Below are positions 43,388 to 56,824 of a stretch of 64,000 nucleotides of DNA, one piece after another (positions within the stretch are counted from its first letter, which is position 1; each line of letters begins with the position of its first letter). The notes beneath the pieces were generated by a model, which was not told the DNA's origin, searched no databases, and saw only the letters and a program-made list of their open reading frames with translations. The stretch comes from Peronospora farinosa (taxonomy: Eukaryota > Oomycota > Peronosporomycetes > Peronosporales > Peronosporaceae), in assembly GCA_947646735.1 (NCBI GenBank), contig CANTFK010000616.1, positions 1 to 64,000 on the forward strand, read 5' to 3'. A program made the position numbers and the translations under genes.

Positions 43388-44067
43388 ACTTGCTGTTCTC
43401 TAATGACCTCTAAAGCACAGACAGAACTGGGGTGGGGGATTGGAACACTGGAATTTCTTTCCTTGTTTTTCCTCGCCAATAAAAACAAATAGTGTAAACC
43501 ACACAAATCAAAGAAAACAATGCTGTTTACGAGGTTTTAAAAAGAAAAACCTTAAATGAGTGTAGCCATCTTATAGCCAGGAAGCGTAGCCATCGCTGCT
43601 GTCGCTATTGCCACTTACTGTCTTCATTCTTGTCACGCAAAACGTAGTGATTTACGTCTCTTATAGTAACGCAATTGCATTTAATTTTTTTCAAAGACAG
43701 TATTGGCTAGGATGAAGTATCTTTATAAGAAGAGAGACTACCATTAAGCGATAATATAGTGGCAGATGAAAGCATTCCTACGAGAGCTTGGTATCAACTT
43801 ACGAGAACTTTCTGTCTTTGTGTATGTATTGACGCTCAACTTAGTTACATCGTAGGTAAAGTCGTTTGCAATCAACGGTGGAGCTTCTAGCAACGATGCA
43901 GCTTGAGAGCTTCAACAACATGCGCATATATTATAACCTTGGCTTCAGTATTGACCACGATGCACTGTTTATGTTGCAGCTTGATCACCATACAGTGTGT
44001 ACTGAACATCACAGTGTGTACTGGACATCACAGTGTGTACTGTACATCACATTCCCATCAAAGTCTC
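43388..44067. promoter_or_regulatory. Divergent region between importin alpha and Hsp33
   Basis: The 680 AT-rich bp separate divergent starts. Near 43996-44052 three imperfect copies of a CATCACAGTGTGTACTGG-like unit lie just before the Hsp33 ATG. The Hsp33 frame stays open upstream through this repeat to an ATG at 43960, but that extension has no presequence character. Confidence 0.5.
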
Positions 44068-44931
44068 ATGTGGAAGCGACCGCTACGTGACGTTGTGATG
44101 CGATGCCATGTGAGTAACTTGCGTATATCGAGTGTCATGACACGTCAAGCAGTCGAAGAAATGGCACGAAGATGGCAACTTCCACTCGCATCTGAAGGAA
44201 CAAAGCTATGGGCCGAGTACATGGCAGGGACGACGATGCTCAGCTCTTTTTTTAAAGGTGAGGAACGTGTCAAGATGATGGTCAAGACGCCTAATATCCA
44301 AGAGCTTTACGTGGAGGCAATGGCTGTTGGAGAAGTACGAGGTAAAGCTGTCTACGTGGATCATTCTCTTGCTGGTGCAGTGGAAACTGGAGGATTCATG
44401 CACATTTCAAAGATCCTGTACGGAGCAGCAAAGCCATACAATACATCAATTGAAGCTTCTGGAGTGCCTGAACTAGACTGGCAGAGGTTTTTTGACGTCT
44501 CAGAGCAGATCCCGACCATTGTACGCATCGATAGCGAAGCCGACCAAGACCATACTCGTAGTTGTGGCCTTATCGTTCAGAAAATGCCCTTAGCAGAAGG
44601 ACAGGAGCGCCATTACGAGCTCGACGAATTGGCTTTTGATAAGCTACCGTTTGTAGCTACGGAGTTGAAGAAAAGCACAGACTTGCTGGAATATGTAAAC
44701 GAATTGATACCAGGTGCTGACATTACAGAGAAGAATTGCAAGCGAGTGCCATTGGATTACTTTTGCCGCTGTTCGAAGAGCAACTACGCACAACGTCTTA
44801 GGAGTATGGGTACTACTGATCTAAAGCAGATTGCTGCAGACGTAGGAAACGCTGGCGTAGAGCTCACTTGTCATTTCTGTAATGACGCACACCATTTTTC
44901 TGCTGTCGATTTGGAAACTCTGATCAAGTAA
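44068..44931 (+). CDS. Hsp33 family redox-regulated chaperone
   Basis: Hsp33 is a holdase activated by oxidation of a zinc-bound cysteine cluster. The 287-residue protein has the N-terminal domain (about 1-180) with WAEYMAGTTMLSSFFKGEER and the helical linker. The C-terminal redox switch has CRC and, 33 residues on, CHFC (FCRCSKSNYAQRL and LTCHFCND), the C-X-C/C-X2-C pattern that binds zinc. It starts MWKRPLRDVVMRC, short and basic, so organelle targeting is possible but not clear. Hsp33 is mainly bacterial; its presence in an oomycete nuclear gene without introns suggests an endosymbiotic or horizontally acquired origin, which is inference. Confidence 0.92.
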   Translation: MWKRPLRDVVMRCHVSNLRISSVMTRQAVEEMARRWQLPLASEGTKLWAEYMAGTTMLSSFFKGEERVKMMVKTPNIQELYVEAMAVGEVRGKAVYVDHSLAGAVETGGFMHISKILYGAAKPYNTSIEASGVPELDWQRFFDVSEQIPTIVRIDSEADQDHTRSCGLIVQKMPLAEGQERHYELDELAFDKLPFVATELKKSTDLLEYVNELIPGADITEKNCKRVPLDYFCRCSKSNYAQRLRSMGTTDLKQIAADVGNAGVELTCHFCNDAHHFSAVDLETLIK

Positions 44932-45012
44932 ATCTCAGTAGGATAAAACGAACGAAGTACTTTATCGATACGGTTATAAAAGATGAGTATCACCGAGTCA
45001 TCTATGTGTTCG

Positions 45013-47030
<2,018 letters not shown>

Positions 47031-47896
47031 TGGGGCGGGCACCTCGTCGTATGTGAATCAATAACGCCTTTTATTGTAATAAATTAAATTATAGAAAAAG
47101 ATATGAAGCGATATTCTATTGGTAGAAAATAGCTTTTAGTTATACCCAACCAGAAGTCGAGTATTTCTCATGATCGTGACGCTGTTTAAGGTACTGAATT
47201 AATAGAAGCTGGCTATTATATGCTTCTTGATGGCTGCATACTCGAGTGCAGAAAGTCGTGTGTTAACGTCGAAGTTGTCACTATATCAAGATCTCAAGCC
47301 AATCACTCTAGCTTTTACCATCTAGTGACAACACTATTGTCGAGGGTTCCTCGCTATGGCACATTACTTTCATTATCCATTAAAAACAACCTGTTGATAG
47401 CGGTCATGACGTCTACTGTAGCATCCGTTTAGCTTCAAGAAGACCACTTTATAGCCTAAGAAACAGGTCGTTGACGGTCTATCCGTACCATTTCTAGCTC
47501 GCGTCTTACTCAATCTCTCATCGCGCCATTCCAGACTTCCACGCAATCTCTCCTAAATCACGTCTGACGATGCGAATCCTGCTCTTGCAGCCTACCCGCT
47601 AGCTTGAAGGCAGCATCGGTCTTTCGTGTGCTGGTAATGTGGATGGTTGGCCATCTCACCCCAGATACACCATAAATATGAAGTGAAGATGTTGACCTGG
47701 TCATCGCAGAGCATCAAGATGAACGAGTCGCGTCGTTTCGAATCAAGTGTTATGATTGGTGGATCAGATGGCTACATGTATCCATCTTAAACCACTGATT
47801 GGCTGCAAGAGACTGGAAGTACGCTTGGTGGCTAGAAGCTGTAGACGTGGTTCAGAACCGAACACGCCAAAGACATCATCGGACTCGTTAAATAAC
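47031..47896. promoter_or_regulatory. Divergent region between Vps4 and GMP synthase
   Basis: The 866 bp hold both promoters. The GMP synthase frame is open upstream to an ATG at 47768, which would add 43 residues without recognisable features. Nothing else was recognised. Confidence 0.45.
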
Positions 47897-49483
47897 ATGG
47901 TCGACGCGTCTCCAGTGACTAACCGCAAACAGGTGGCCATTCTGGACTTTGGCTCGCAGTATAGTCACCTCATTGCACGCCGTGTACGTGAATTGCACGT
48001 GTTTTGCGAGCTCTACTCGTGTCAGGTTAGTGCCAAAGAGTTGCGTCAACATCAGCTCACGGGGATCATCCTGTCGGGCGGTCCGCAATCGGTCTTTGAT
48101 GCAAGCGCACCCCACGTAGACCAAGAAGTGTGGAAGTTTATTGAGGAGCAGAAGCTACCGGTGCTTGGCATTTGCTACGGGCTGCAGGAATTGGCCTTTA
48201 CTAATAACGGTCAGGTGGCTCCCTCACAGCACCGCGAGTACGGCAAGGCCATTGTTACCCGCAAGAGCAACGTGGACTGTGGGGGTTTATTCGAAGGCTT
48301 GCCGGATGAATTTCAGATGTGGATGAGCCATGGAGACAAACTACTCACCAAGCCCGATGGATTCGTGGACATTGCAACGACCGAGAACTCGGAGCATGCC
48401 GCCATCGTCAATGTGGCGCGCAAGTTCTACGGCATCCAGTTCCACCCGGAGGTGACTCACAGCCCTCGCGGCAAGGACATCCTGCGGAACTTTGTGGTCA
48501 ACATCTGTAACTCGCCCACGGACTGGGACATGCGCAGCATCGCCGACGCCTTTATTGAAGAGGTGCGCGAGACCGTAGGTCCCGATGGTCACGTGATTGG
48601 TGCTGTGAGTGGAGGAGTCGACTCGTCGGTCGCTGCTGTGCTGCTGCAGCGCGCTTTAGGCGACCGCTTCCACGCTGTGCTCATTGACAACGGTCTCCTG
48701 CGTAAGGATGAGGCTGTTGAAGTTGTCGAACGACTGCAGACCAAGTTGGGAATCAACCTCAAGTGTATTGACGCGTCAGACCGTTTTCTGTCTGCTCTCA
48801 AGGGAGTCACGGAGCCCGAAACGAAGCGGAAGACGATTGGCAACCTCTTCATCGATCTGTTCCAGGAGGAGGCTGAACGGATCGGACACCCGGTGGACTT
48901 TTTGCTGCAGGGCACGCTGTACCCGGACGTGATTGAGAGCGTCTCGTACAAAGGCCCTTCGGCCACAATCAAGACGCACCACAACGTTGGTGGTCTTCCA
49001 GAGAAGATGCACCTGAAGCTTATTGAACCGCTTCGCGAGTTGTTTAAGGATGAGGTCCGTGAGCTCGGTATGGCCCTTGGCATCGATGAGCCCAGCTTGT
49101 GGCGACACCCGTTCCCGGGCCCCGGCCTCGCCATTCGTGTGCTTGGTGAGATCACACCCGAGGCGCTGGAAACTCTGCGTCACGCCGACTCAATCTTCAT
49201 TGAGGAGCTGCGCAACAGCGGCCACTACAAGACAACGGGTCAGGCTTTCTGCGTCCTACTTCCGGTGAAGTCCGTGGGTGTCATGGGCGACGGCCGTACA
49301 TATGAGAAGGTCGTTGCTATTCGTGCCGTCAGTACGTCAGACTATATGACGGCTGACTGGTACCACATGCCATACGAGGTGCTTGGTCGCATGTCCAACC
49401 GTATTATCAACGAGGTGCATGGTGTGAATCGCGTCGTATATGACATCTCATCCAAGCCGCCAGCCACTATTGAATGGGAGTAA
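47897..49483 (+). CDS. GUAA: GMP synthase (glutamine-hydrolysing)
   Basis: Converts XMP to GMP with ATP and glutamine in purine synthesis. The 528-residue protein starts MVDASPVTNRKQVAILDFGS. The class I glutamine amidotransferase domain (about 14-210) has LGICYGLQ (catalytic Cys), MSHGDK and FHPEVTHS. The ATP pyrophosphatase domain (about 211-400) has SGGVDSSVAA, and the dimerisation domain ends NRVVYDISSKPPATIEWE. Length matches the two-domain single-chain enzyme without the insertion typical of mammals. No intron. An upstream in-frame ATG at 47768 is possible but not favoured. Confidence 0.95.
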   Translation: MVDASPVTNRKQVAILDFGSQYSHLIARRVRELHVFCELYSCQVSAKELRQHQLTGIILSGGPQSVFDASAPHVDQEVWKFIEEQKLPVLGICYGLQELAFTNNGQVAPSQHREYGKAIVTRKSNVDCGGLFEGLPDEFQMWMSHGDKLLTKPDGFVDIATTENSEHAAIVNVARKFYGIQFHPEVTHSPRGKDILRNFVVNICNSPTDWDMRSIADAFIEEVRETVGPDGHVIGAVSGGVDSSVAAVLLQRALGDRFHAVLIDNGLLRKDEAVEVVERLQTKLGINLKCIDASDRFLSALKGVTEPETKRKTIGNLFIDLFQEEAERIGHPVDFLLQGTLYPDVIESVSYKGPSATIKTHHNVGGLPEKMHLKLIEPLRELFKDEVRELGMALGIDEPSLWRHPFPGPGLAIRVLGEITPEALETLRHADSIFIEELRNSGHYKTTGQAFCVLLPVKSVGVMGDGRTYEKVVAIRAVSTSDYMTADWYHMPYEVLGRMSNRIINEVHGVNRVVYDISSKPPATIEWE

Positions 49484-49925
49484 GCGACCATAATAGAATC
49501 TTTGCTTTGCCATCATTGTCCTTGCATCAGGCATTGCAAAAAAACTAGGATAGATCTGTGGACACATCCGTAACGTTAAGCTAAGGAATGCATCTTGAAC
49601 AATGATGCGTATAGTGTGATGCAACTCGCTGAGTCCTTTAGCTTTACCATACAATAATTTTTACTAGTGAAAAGGACCAACTTATAATATCGATGCTTAA
49701 ATCTATTTTTGACAATTCTGACCATTTCCAATATACGTCAAAAACTACAATTATGCATTCCCTCTCAAGAGTGACAGCATCACTAATGCGCTTCATATTC
49801 AATCTCCTCACAGCATGTCAAAGGCCAAGCAATTTGTTGAATTCGGGTATAATATATATTCACTAGCATCTAATTCCTCCTTTAACTCGAACTATCCCCT
49901 TCTTTCCTGGTATTATTAATTACTG
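49484..49925. other. AT-rich intergenic region
   Basis: The 442 bp between two plus-strand genes hold the GMP synthase 3' UTR and the FAHD1 promoter, with a TATAATATATATT word near 49850. No gene was recognised. Confidence 0.5.
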
Positions 49926-50881
49926 ATGGCACCTATTATTATCTACAGCAAGAAGATTATTGCAATTGGGAAGAATTACGAAGCCCATGCGCGTGAAATG
50001 GGTGCAGCTTCAGCCCCAAAAGATCCCGTGCTTTTTCTCAAGCCCACCACCAGGTACGACATACGATGCTCTTCACATGTTACTTTGAGTATGGGTCTAA
50101 TTAGAATTAATAATGTGATGGTGATGGTATTGGGACAGTTACGTGCGTAATGGTGGCAGTGTGTTGCTCCCCCCAGGAATTGGTCAAGTCCATCACGAAG
50201 TGGAACTTGGTGTATGTCTTCTATTCTTTTTCGTACTTTACTATGGGGATAAGCAAGTAATGTAAAATATTATGCAGGTGGTAATTGGGAAGACAGGTAA
50301 AGATATCGACGAAAATGTCAGCATGGACTACGTCGCCGGCTATGTAAATTTCCCAATTATTACTCTGTGCTTCTTGTGTAACTTGGACTCTTACTTTAGA
50401 ATCTCATGCTTGGTAGGCGTTGGCAATCGACATGACGGCACGTGATTTACAAACCAAGGCAAAGAAGGCGGGGTTACCGTGGACGCATGCAAAGGGACTC
50501 GACACGTTCACGCCAATCAGTGACTTTATCCCCAAGTCAGCGGTGCCATCACCTTACAATCTGAACATTTGGCTGAAGGTGGACGATGAACTGCGTCAAA
50601 ATGGCAACACTAGCGACATGGTGCACAGCATTCCGTTTCTAATCGCTCACGTAAGCCGAATCATGACGCTGGAAGAAGGTGATCTGCTCATTACCGGCAC
50701 GCCTGCAGGCGTCGGACCTGTTCCGCCTAACAGCGTAAGTGTACCGCGTCCTTGTATTATACCACGTAGTTCCTGACTTTCTTTATCGTGGTCTCTTTGC
50801 TGGCTACAGGTGCTTACAGCAGGCATTACGGGACTTATCGACTTGCGCTTTCCTGTGAAGACGCGTGTGTACAAGGCTTAG
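49926..50881 (+). CDS. FAHD1: Fumarylacetoacetate hydrolase-domain protein, FAHD1-like
   Basis: FAHD1 enzymes hydrolyse acylpyruvates and decarboxylate oxaloacetate, usually in mitochondria. Five exons fit in phase: 49926-50053, 50139-50211, 50278-50343, 50417-50734 and 50810-50881, giving 218 residues, the family length. Signatures: IIAIGKNYEAHAREMG, DPVLFLKPTTS, HHEVELGVVIGK (metal-binding His and Glu residues), AIDMTARDLQ, PWTHAKGLDTF, GDLLITGTPAGVGPV. The start MAPIIIYSKK leaves no room for a clear presequence. Confidence 0.93.
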
Positions 50882-51396
50882 ACGTACGCTCAGGGGGATG
50901 TTGCATCGATGCTTGCAAAATATCGTCATCAAACAGTTGTATTGCGGCTCAACGAGCTCATAGTTTCAAGTCCCAAAATTGCTTTATAAGTGCTGCGGGT
51001 GCTTTTGGGCGAAAGTTTTGCGGACATGCCAGCCCGCCACGCCGTTACATCATGTTGTCAAGTTGTGTGCTATTAATTATGCGCAAGATCACACCCTTGA
51101 CCGATTGTATCCATCCATTGGTAGTGCTCCACCACCCGCTTTTCACTAACCTCTAGCGTCGTGTGTAGCTCTGGCATTCCACACATTAGACAGATATTTA
51201 TCTTGGTAGTTCCAAAATAAAGAGATCTATTTAAGCACTGCGTTATTTCAATAAGGTAAAAGTTGCATCATTAGATACCGAGAAGGAAGAATTAAGTTGC
51301 TGGACTTAATATAGTCTAAACTACATATTGCATTTTACAGCAAATACGGTACTATAATAATAATAATCTGTATCCCAAAGCAAAAAACTAGACGTC
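50882..51396. other. Intergenic region, no gene recognised
   Basis: The 515 bp between FAHD1 and RagA (both plus) include a plus-strand frame continuing to 51156 with several cysteines, but it only overlaps the FAHD1 3' end and has no recognisable domain. The second half is AT-rich. Confidence 0.45.
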
Positions 51397-52871
51397 ATGA
51401 AGAAGAAAGTGAGTCAGCGCGTTTGTCTTCTTCTTCTTCATCATTCAAGACGCCGCTTCATCTATTTACTAACTCGATACAAACGTCTTCTCTTTGGTAT
51501 CTTTTCTATAGGTTTTATTGATGGGTAAATCCGGCTCTGGCAAAACTTCGATGCGTTCCATTATCTTTGCCAATTATTTGGGTACATAGGGAAAATCTTT
51601 CTCTTTTGTCTCGGATGGTCACTATACTATGAAACTCATGCTCTTGTTCTTTGTATCACTTTATTATATGATTATTTAGCACGTGATACGATGCGTCTGG
51701 GACCTACGTGTACGTGACTATAACCAAAGGGTTTTTATACTCTAAAGAAGAAGATTGATGCTGTTTTGTTGGCTATTGCTGACTGTAGTGGATGTGGAGC
51801 ACTCACATGTGCGTTTCCTCGGTAATTTGGTCCTGAATCTGTGGGATTGCGGCGGGTACGATCACAAGAAACCTGTCTCTTCAGTTGTTATATGAAGCTG
51901 AAGCTGAAAGCTGCTGTGTCTGTGCAGCCAAGATGCTTTTTATGAAAACTATTTCGAGAGTCAGCGTGACCATATTTTCCGTAGTGTGGAGCTGTTAATT
52001 TACGTGTTTGACATTGAGAGCCGTGAAATTGACGTACGAAGGAAGACGAGATGAGGGATTGTGTGTTTAGGATGATGCTAATGTTTGGTTTGAGCATTTT
52101 ACAGAAAGATATGGCTCATTTTGATGGCTGTTTGGAGGCCATTGATCAGAACTCGAGCAATGCAAAGGTGTTTGTGCTGATCCACAAGATGGATCTCGTG
52201 CCTGAGGACCAACGTGAGCGTGTAAGTAACCATGTGTGTAGTTTGATAAGGAATGTGGACTAAGACACGCGAACTCGTTGGTGATGTGTGCAGGTCTTTA
52301 ATCAAAAAAAGGAAACTATCTTGGAGAGGACAGGTCAGCTTCCGACAGTGTGCTTTGGCACGTCCATCTGGGACGAAACGCTGTACCGTGCATGGTCATC
52401 TATCGTGTACTCGCTGATCCCGAACATGCAGGACCTAGAGAAGCACCTGAACAACTTCTGCTCTATCTGCAGCGCGGACGAGGTGGTGCTGTTTGAGCGT
52501 GCGACGTTCCTTGTGATCTCCCACGCCACGCACACAAACCACCGCGATATCCACCGTTTTGAGAAGATCAGCAACATTATCAAGCAGTTCAAGCTGAGCT
52601 GCAGCAAGACACAGGCGCAGTTTCAGGGCATGGAGGTTCGTAATTCAAACTTTACGGCCTTCATTGATTTCTTTACCGCCAATACGTACATCATGATTAT
52701 CATGTCCGACGACTCGATCCGTAAGTACCCGTTTACTGTCTAGCTTGCTTCAGAGATGACGCGGATACTTATACGATTATCTCTTGTCACTGAGTAGAAC
52801 CGGCGACGATCCAGCTAAACATTAAAGCAGCCCGCCCCGTGTTTGAGGAGCACGTGCAGCAGACGAGCTAA
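51397..52871 (+). CDS. RAGA: Rag GTPase RagA/Gtr1 (spliced)
   Basis: The Rag heterodimer recruits TORC1 to lysosomes or vacuoles in response to amino acids. Exon 1 is only 12 bp (51397-51408, MKKK). Exon 2 starts at 51512 with [16 protein letters not shown] (P-loop). Short exons carry [32 protein letters not shown] and QDAFYENYF. Larger ones carry [11 protein letters not shown] (HKMD specificity motif), the C-terminal roadblock-like region with [18 protein letters not shown], and the end [19 protein letters not shown]. The [18 protein letters not shown] stretch is diagnostic for the RagA/B type rather than RagC/D. About 310 residues. Seven or more introns of about 60-110 bp. Confidence 0.94.
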
Positions 52872-53051
52872 GCAGCCCATTACTTCGTCTTGTGGCAGCA
52901 ATACTTGTCAATGCAAAATGCAGCGAGAAAATGCATGTCGTCGGCCTTTGCCCGATCTAATGTGAACAAAGAAGCTTCTAGCGTAAATGCAAAGCTCTTT
53001 TATTCCACATCGTCTCTTGAGCATTCGTTGGGATGGAATATTCAATGAAGT

Positions 53052-53908
53052 TTACTGCGGTGGTGGCGGCGGACTGGATGGTGAGTTGGTCGTAGCTAGC
53101 ATGTATCCTCTGCGTCTCAAAGCACGTAGCACTACCGGTGTTACAGCAAATGTGAGAGCCCATCGAATGGGTACAAGCACCTTGTAGAGCGTATAGGCAA
53201 TGAGGACCGATCCTGCTGAGCTGGTGGTTGTTGACGTGGAAATACCGACCGAGTCCAGGACGGCTTTTACATCAACACCACTGGATACTCCCACGTAAAT
53301 GATGGAAAAGGATAGCAGCGACAATACAATGTGTGTACAGATGCCTACACGTCCGTACTCGATGGCAAACGTCTTGGCTCGTTGACGCCACGATTGTTGT
53401 GGCACTTGTTCCATTGGTTGCTGCTTCCACTTCTTCTCTACATCTTCTTCTATCTATTAGCAAAGCACAAGACACAAAAGTCCATCTACAAGGTCAGAAC
53501 AATCTGCTTGGAACAAACAAAAGAGACTTTCTTCCGACAAGATCATACTTTAATCGGAGTCAAAGACGTCGACGTCGGTTCTTCTTCCGTAAGCGGTACT
53601 GTCTCTTTCGAATCCCGTGATGTCCTACCACTTGACCAAAGGCGAAGAACGCCATAGTTAGAGCCATGACGTATAATAAAGAGCGATGATGGGAAGCCAA
53701 TGAGCCGGCACGGCACAGCAGCAGCAGCAACTTTAGTAGCAGGTCGACACCAAGAAGAAGAGATAGCGATATAGCTGTTACTGGTAGAAACCATAGACGA
53801 AAGTGATCGCGCTACAGGATAGCGTCTATGCACGCTAACGTCGATGCCGCGCTGTACCGTACCTGGACATACACAGAAATACCTCATTCCACCGCGTAAC
53901 ATCATCAA
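53052..53908 (-). CDS. FAM210/DUF1279-type mitochondrial membrane protein (two exons)
   Basis: Two exons on the minus strand: 53908 to about 53549 and about 53459-53052, joined at a GTATGA donor and a TAATAG acceptor, giving about 255 residues. The first exon is Arg/Ser-rich and weakly hydrophobic, consistent with mitochondrial targeting (MRYFCVCPGTVQRG). The second carries the DUF1279 signature WRQRAKTFAIEYGRVGICTH, a membrane helix (IVLSLLSFSIIYVGV) and a second hydrophobic stretch, and ends in a Pro run. FAM210 proteins sit in mitochondrial membranes and influence translation and cristae; the exact role here is unknown. The start could be any of several clustered Met codons. Confidence 0.82.
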
Positions 53909-54037
53909 ATATAGTCGAAAAATGTAAAAATGACATGTCCGTATTGAACTGTCGTGTTTAGTGTGTTTTTACACGAATAATCTAAAGTTATGTAAAGATA
54001 CATTAAAACCAGGACAGCATTATAGTATAATCAAACA

Positions 54038-56308
54038 ATGCAAAGAATCTACCGGATCTCACATGGATCACTCTCTATCGTCGCATCTACGCAATGGTCA
54101 CGAGGTGGCATTCCATATGTATTGTGTCGAAGTAAAAGAAACATTACAGGTGGAAATCGAGGTGATTTTTATGTACAGCAGCGATTAAATCACGCAATCC
54201 TGGAAGGCTCATCCCACCAACGTCAACAGTCGTCCTTTTGTCCGAATATTCAACTGAATGATCCAATAATGAAACAAAAAGTATCGAAATTAATGCAAAA
54301 AGTACTCAAGACAAAGACAAATAATGGTGGTACGTCTTGAGGATTGGAAAAAAGTTTTGAGACAAGGAGATGATGTTGTTCACTAGTTTTTTTTAACTTT
54401 TTTTTCCTGTGTCTGTTCTGTGGGTGTAGATTTTGTACCGCAAGTGATGATACAGAGTCTATGTACAACATATCAAGACATGAACATGGAGGAGAAGAAG
54501 CACTTTCTGCTTATTGTCGCACGAGACTTGCACATTGATACGGAAGTGGTGGGTTGAGTGATACAAACAGTGAGATGTCACTTTTATTGTTGATGAACTG
54601 ATGAAATAATGCTTTGATTTGGTCTTATGAAGCAGGTTCAAAAAAGTATCATGCAGTTTGAACAGAATATGACCAACGTGAAGGATACACAAAGTGGAAC
54701 TATTGACTGGGAACACGAGAATGTGGAGAGATACTTACGGACGTTCCGTAATCTCCGTAATGCACTGTCACCACTTTATGAGGTATGAGAGAGGAACTAG
54801 AGAAGCTGTGATAGGTGGGAATTAGTTACAGAGCTGACGGTGTTGGTGCGGACGATGCTATGTAGACCTTCTTTCAGCAGGTCTTGTCGCAACGGAAAAA
54901 TGGCATGCTGTTCTTGGTACACATGCGGGCGGATCTACTGCAAGTTTTGCGCAAGAGTGCTACACCTTCTGAAATTCCTGCTCTTCGTTCACTTGACGCA
55001 AGCTTAAAAGTGAGCTCACAAATGTTGTTGTAGTTTTGAGACTAATCAGTGCTTACCATCTGTTATTCGTTTGTGCATAGCAATTTTTGGCGTCATGGTT
55101 TAGCGTTGGTTTTCTGAAGCTGGAGCGTGTGACCTACGAACACTCTTCCGGACAGCTCTTGGAACATATCATCCGGTACGAGGCGGTGCACCCTGTGGGC
55201 ACGATTTCCGAACTGAAGAGGCGTCTGGGTATGTGTGTACATTCAGTTTGCATGGCGATAGCTCGATATTTGGTGCTCTGACCATAAGCATGTTGTTTTG
55301 CTTTTGCTGTCAGGCAAAGGACGACGTTGCTTTGCGTTTTTTCATCCTAGGTAGTTTGCAGCTGGCTGCAATGGAGATGAAGCTTGATCTGACGAGGATG
55401 CTTTCCTTCATTGTAGTATTCCGGACGAACCTTTGGTGTTCGTGCATGTAGCATTGATGCAAGAGCTAGCGTCTAGCATGCAAGCTATTCGTGACGAAAC
55501 AGAGCAATTGGAAGAAGCCTCCCAAGCAAAAGCTGCAATTTTCTACTCCATTTCTTCGACACAAAAAGGTCTTTCGGTATGTGAGGCGTACCGATTCTTC
55601 ACTTGACTTTTACGTGTTGGCCATCATTCAGCTAAATTATCGTATCTTGTTATTGGCTACAGGGTGTGGACTTGGGCAACTTTCTCATTAAGGAAGTCGC
55701 CAAAGCTCTCAAAACAGAGCACCCGCAACTGGAAATGTTTGCGACATTGAGCCCTATGCCTCAATTTATGACATGGCTTGAAACTCAGCGGTATAAGACT
55801 GATGCGTCGTTGGTTTCCTCGCTGGAATTGGACGCGCTAATTGACGTACTGGACGACCGTGGAACTACTCCCCAGTCAGATTCCACCGCTGTGTCAATTG
55901 TGTTGAACGCACTTTCGATTGAGGGCTGGAGCGAGGATCCGAATCTGGTTGCAGCGCTGAAGCCTATCATGCTGAAGCTTGGCGTTCACTACATTTATTA
56001 TGAAAAGAAACGTGGAAAGGCGCTTGATCCTGTTGCAAACTTCCACGTCCGAAATGGCGCAATTTTCGAGCGCATTAACTGGCTAGCAGATCCGTCCACG
56101 AAGGTACGTGAGCCAATTCTAGATTGTTTAGCGAGTCTTTTCTAACCCATTTGAGAAATTTTTGTGCTTGTAGCAAAGCGCTGGAATGATGATCACCTAC
56201 AAGTATGATCTCGCGCATGTAGCGACAAATAACGAAAGTTACTTGCTCCACAACATTATTCCAATTGGGCTTCAGCCGCAACAAGTACTCGGAGCTCGCA
56301 TCATGTAG
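54038..56308 (+). CDS. MLYCD: Malonyl-CoA decarboxylase (spliced)
   Basis: Decarboxylates malonyl-CoA to acetyl-CoA, in mitochondria, peroxisomes or cytosol. Exon 1 (54038-54329) has a basic N-terminus (MQRIYRISHGS) that may target mitochondria. Following exons carry FLLIVARDLHIDTEVV, WEHENVERYLRTFRNLR, LHMRADLL-type helices, and ERVTYEHSSGQLLEHIIRYE with HPVGTISELKRRLG. The catalytic region has VHVALMQELASSMQAI, IFYSISSTQKGLSGVDLGNF, TLSPMPQFMTWL and FHVRNGAIFERINWLAD. The end is QPQQVLGARIM. About eight introns are inferred. It lacks an obvious SKL peroxisomal signal. Confidence 0.92.
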
Positions 56309-56824
56309 TGGTGTATTTTAGTTACAGCATAAAAAGATTGATTCAGCTGAAGTTCATTACCGCCAGGTAGCTCTCGGTTTTATCGTTGCGACGGACTGCA
56401 CATTCATCGTGGTCGTGATGGCACAGACAAGATCGACGTGTAACTGGTATACGAAGTGGGCAAAGGACTTCTATGTTCGGAAAGTTCCTTGACTTGAAAT
56501 ATCGCATTTAACTTCTTCGTTGCAGGGTCTAGGAAATCACAACGAGAATCGCACCACACGGACCATATACCAAATGAACAAGTAAGCGAGTCGTACCAGT
56601 TTTTTTTATTTACTTGTTCGTGATACTTCCTCGATATCCAAAGTCTTGTGCAGCTGAGCGACACGTAGGATATGGAGCTCAGCGTTAGTCATGCTTTCAG
56701 GCTTCGTGCTTGTAGCTATTTGCTGGTGAGAATCCACTGCTTGCTGGTGTGCTCTCTTGCCGAAAATTTGACTGCCGAGCTAATTATGTTTGCTTGTTTG
56801 CTTCATTGACGGTGCTCAAAGCGT
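56309..56824. other. Intergenic region with short unexplained exon-like stretches
   Basis: Between the convergent MLYCD and PP2A genes, the plus strand has short frames such as SRFYRCDGLHIHRGRDGTDK (near 56370-56440) and GLGNHNENRTTRTIYQMN (near 56528-56580), the latter after a TTGCAG acceptor-like site. They are too short to identify and may be chance or a decayed gene. Confidence 0.35.

Noticed and set aside
48589..49155. 188-codon ORF antisense to GMP synthase
   Set aside because: Shadow of a highly conserved gene; Ser/Arg-rich composition typical of antisense frames.
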